A stretch of DNA of 5,589 nucleotides from a bacterium UBA2214 (GTDB lineage: Bacteria > Zhuqueibacterota > Zhuqueibacteria > Residuimicrobiales > Residuimicrobiaceae), in NCBI GenBank assembly GCA_002327255.1, contig DCUM01000098.1, positions 7,740 through 13,328 of the forward strand, given 5' to 3'. Below are positions 5,051 to 5,589 of the stretch, piece after piece (position 1 is the stretch's first letter; each line of letters starts with the position of its first letter). Made by a program: the position numbers and the translations under genes. The notes beneath the pieces were generated by a model, which had not been told where the DNA came from, did no database searches, and worked only from the letters and a program-made list of their open reading frames with translations.

Positions 5051-5446
5051 ATGTCCTGGATGTCAAAAAAGTGTTTGCGGGACTCGAAAGGCCAGTCCAC
5101 GGTCGAATTCGCCCTGGTCGTGCCCTTGTTGATTGTCATGGTGGTGGCCATTGTCGAATTTGGCCGCTTGTGGATGACGGTGAATGTCCTGACCAGCGCC
5201 GCGCGCGAAGGGGCACGCATCGCGGCCATCTCGGCGCCAGACTATTGGCGGGTCAATAATGCTGCGCAAAATGTGCTTTCCGCCAGTCAAATTAATGGTG
5301 CAACGGTATCGCTTTCCGGACCCAATTCCGCCGGTGATGTGCGCGTCACGGTGCGTATGACCTATGCGCCGGTAACCGGAAACATCATTCCGCGGCTCGC
5401 GGCTCTGCAATTAGCCCGCAGCTCGACCATGCACTGGGAAAACTAG
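5051..5446 (+). CDS. tadE: TadE-like pseudopilin of the Flp/Tad system
   Basis: The 131-residue product has a prepilin-like N-terminus: a basic leader ending at Gly14, then G14|QSTVEFALVVP with Glu at +5, and a hydrophobic segment to about residue 43. EFGR and AREGAR, seen after the hydrophobic stretch, are typical of TadE/TadG-like proteins. The C-terminal part (about 60-131) should lie outside the inner membrane. TadE pseudopilins are cut by the same peptidase as Flp and are needed for pilus assembly. A Shine-Dalgarno GAGG (5038-5041) overlaps the cpaA stop and lies 9 nt before the ATG, so translation of the two genes may be coupled. It is smaller than TadG, which carries a von Willebrand-type domain. 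TadF is the nearest alternative name. Confidence 0.88.
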   Translation: MSWMSKKCLRDSKGQSTVEFALVVPLLIVMVVAIVEFGRLWMTVNVLTSAAREGARIAAISAPDYWRVNNAAQNVLSASQINGATVSLSGPNSAGDVRVTVRMTYAPVTGNIIPRLAALQLARSSTMHWEN

Positions 5447-5460
5447 GTTTGGGAGAATCC

Positions 5461-5589
5461 ATGTTTTTATTCAAGCAGAAAGTTTTGATACCGTTGACGA
5501 TCCTGATGAGCCTGTTGGCCACCTTTGTGGTCTATACCTATCTGCAGAAGCAGCGTGAGCCCAAGGCGACGGATGAAAACGCACCGCAG
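5461..5589 (+). CDS. cpaB: Probable Flp pilus assembly protein CpaB (5' part; continues past the window)
   Basis: The first 43 codons are in view, beginning MFLFKQKVLIPL. A short basic start is followed by one hydrophobic segment (about 8-27, ending VVYTYLQ) and then a polar, Pro- and charge-rich stretch. CpaB/RcpC proteins have this N-terminal anchor before a periplasmic SAF domain and are thought to help the secretin channel. GGGAG (5451-5455) lies 5 nt before the ATG, which starts 14 bp after the tadE stop. The SAF domain, which would prove the call, is outside the window. The assignment rests on the anchor plus the gene order. Confidence 0.72.
   Translation, partial: MFLFKQKVLIPLTILMSLLATFVVYTYLQKQREPKATDENAPQ

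Overview
The window is from a bacterial chromosome with moderately high GC in its genes and AT-rich spacers. It reads as a Gram-negative, aerobic or facultative bacterium. The basis is a dehydrogenase-complex E1-beta/E2 pair, a DUF4416 protein (a family I associate mainly with Deltaproteobacteria, Nitrospirae and similar deep phyla) and the start of a Flp/Tad pilus locus. I cannot place it to a genus. No rRNA, tRNA, CRISPR array or transposase gene is visible.

Region 1 (1-2110, + strand) is the end of a pyruvate dehydrogenase operon. It holds the 3' two thirds of E1-beta, a complete 409-residue E2 acyltransferase with one lipoyl domain, and a 37-codon ORF for an extremely basic peptide that I do not recognise. 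A strong intrinsic terminator closes the unit.

Region 2 (2244-3681, - strand, convergent with region 1) is a two-gene unit with a 7-nt gap. It encodes an arylamine N-acetyltransferase-like enzyme with a complete Cys-His-Asp triad, followed by a DUF4416 protein. A good -10 box lies just upstream.

Region 3 (3682-4176) is a 495-bp divergent, AT-rich spacer. It holds candidate promoters on both strands, an imperfect 28-nt-period direct repeat, and a 12-nt match to the complement of the 16S rRNA 3' tail.

Region 4 (4177-5589, + strand) is the start of a Tad pilus operon: flp (major pilin), cpaA/tadV (prepilin peptidase), tadE (pseudopilin) and the first 43 codons of a probable cpaB. CpaA would cleave the Gly|Gln sites of both Flp and TadE. 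TadE and CpaB would then contribute to the assembled machine.

The most interesting part of the window is the 239-bp gap between flp and cpaA. It holds a small hairpin just after flp. It also holds a perfect 12-bp inverted repeat (4457-4468 / 4556-4567) that encloses 87 nt with further hairpins, is followed directly by six T, and sits just before the cpaA ribosome binding site. This looks like a structured RNA or attenuator that could set the ratio of pilin to assembly proteins. In addition, cpaA carries a run of ten G that could make it phase-variable.
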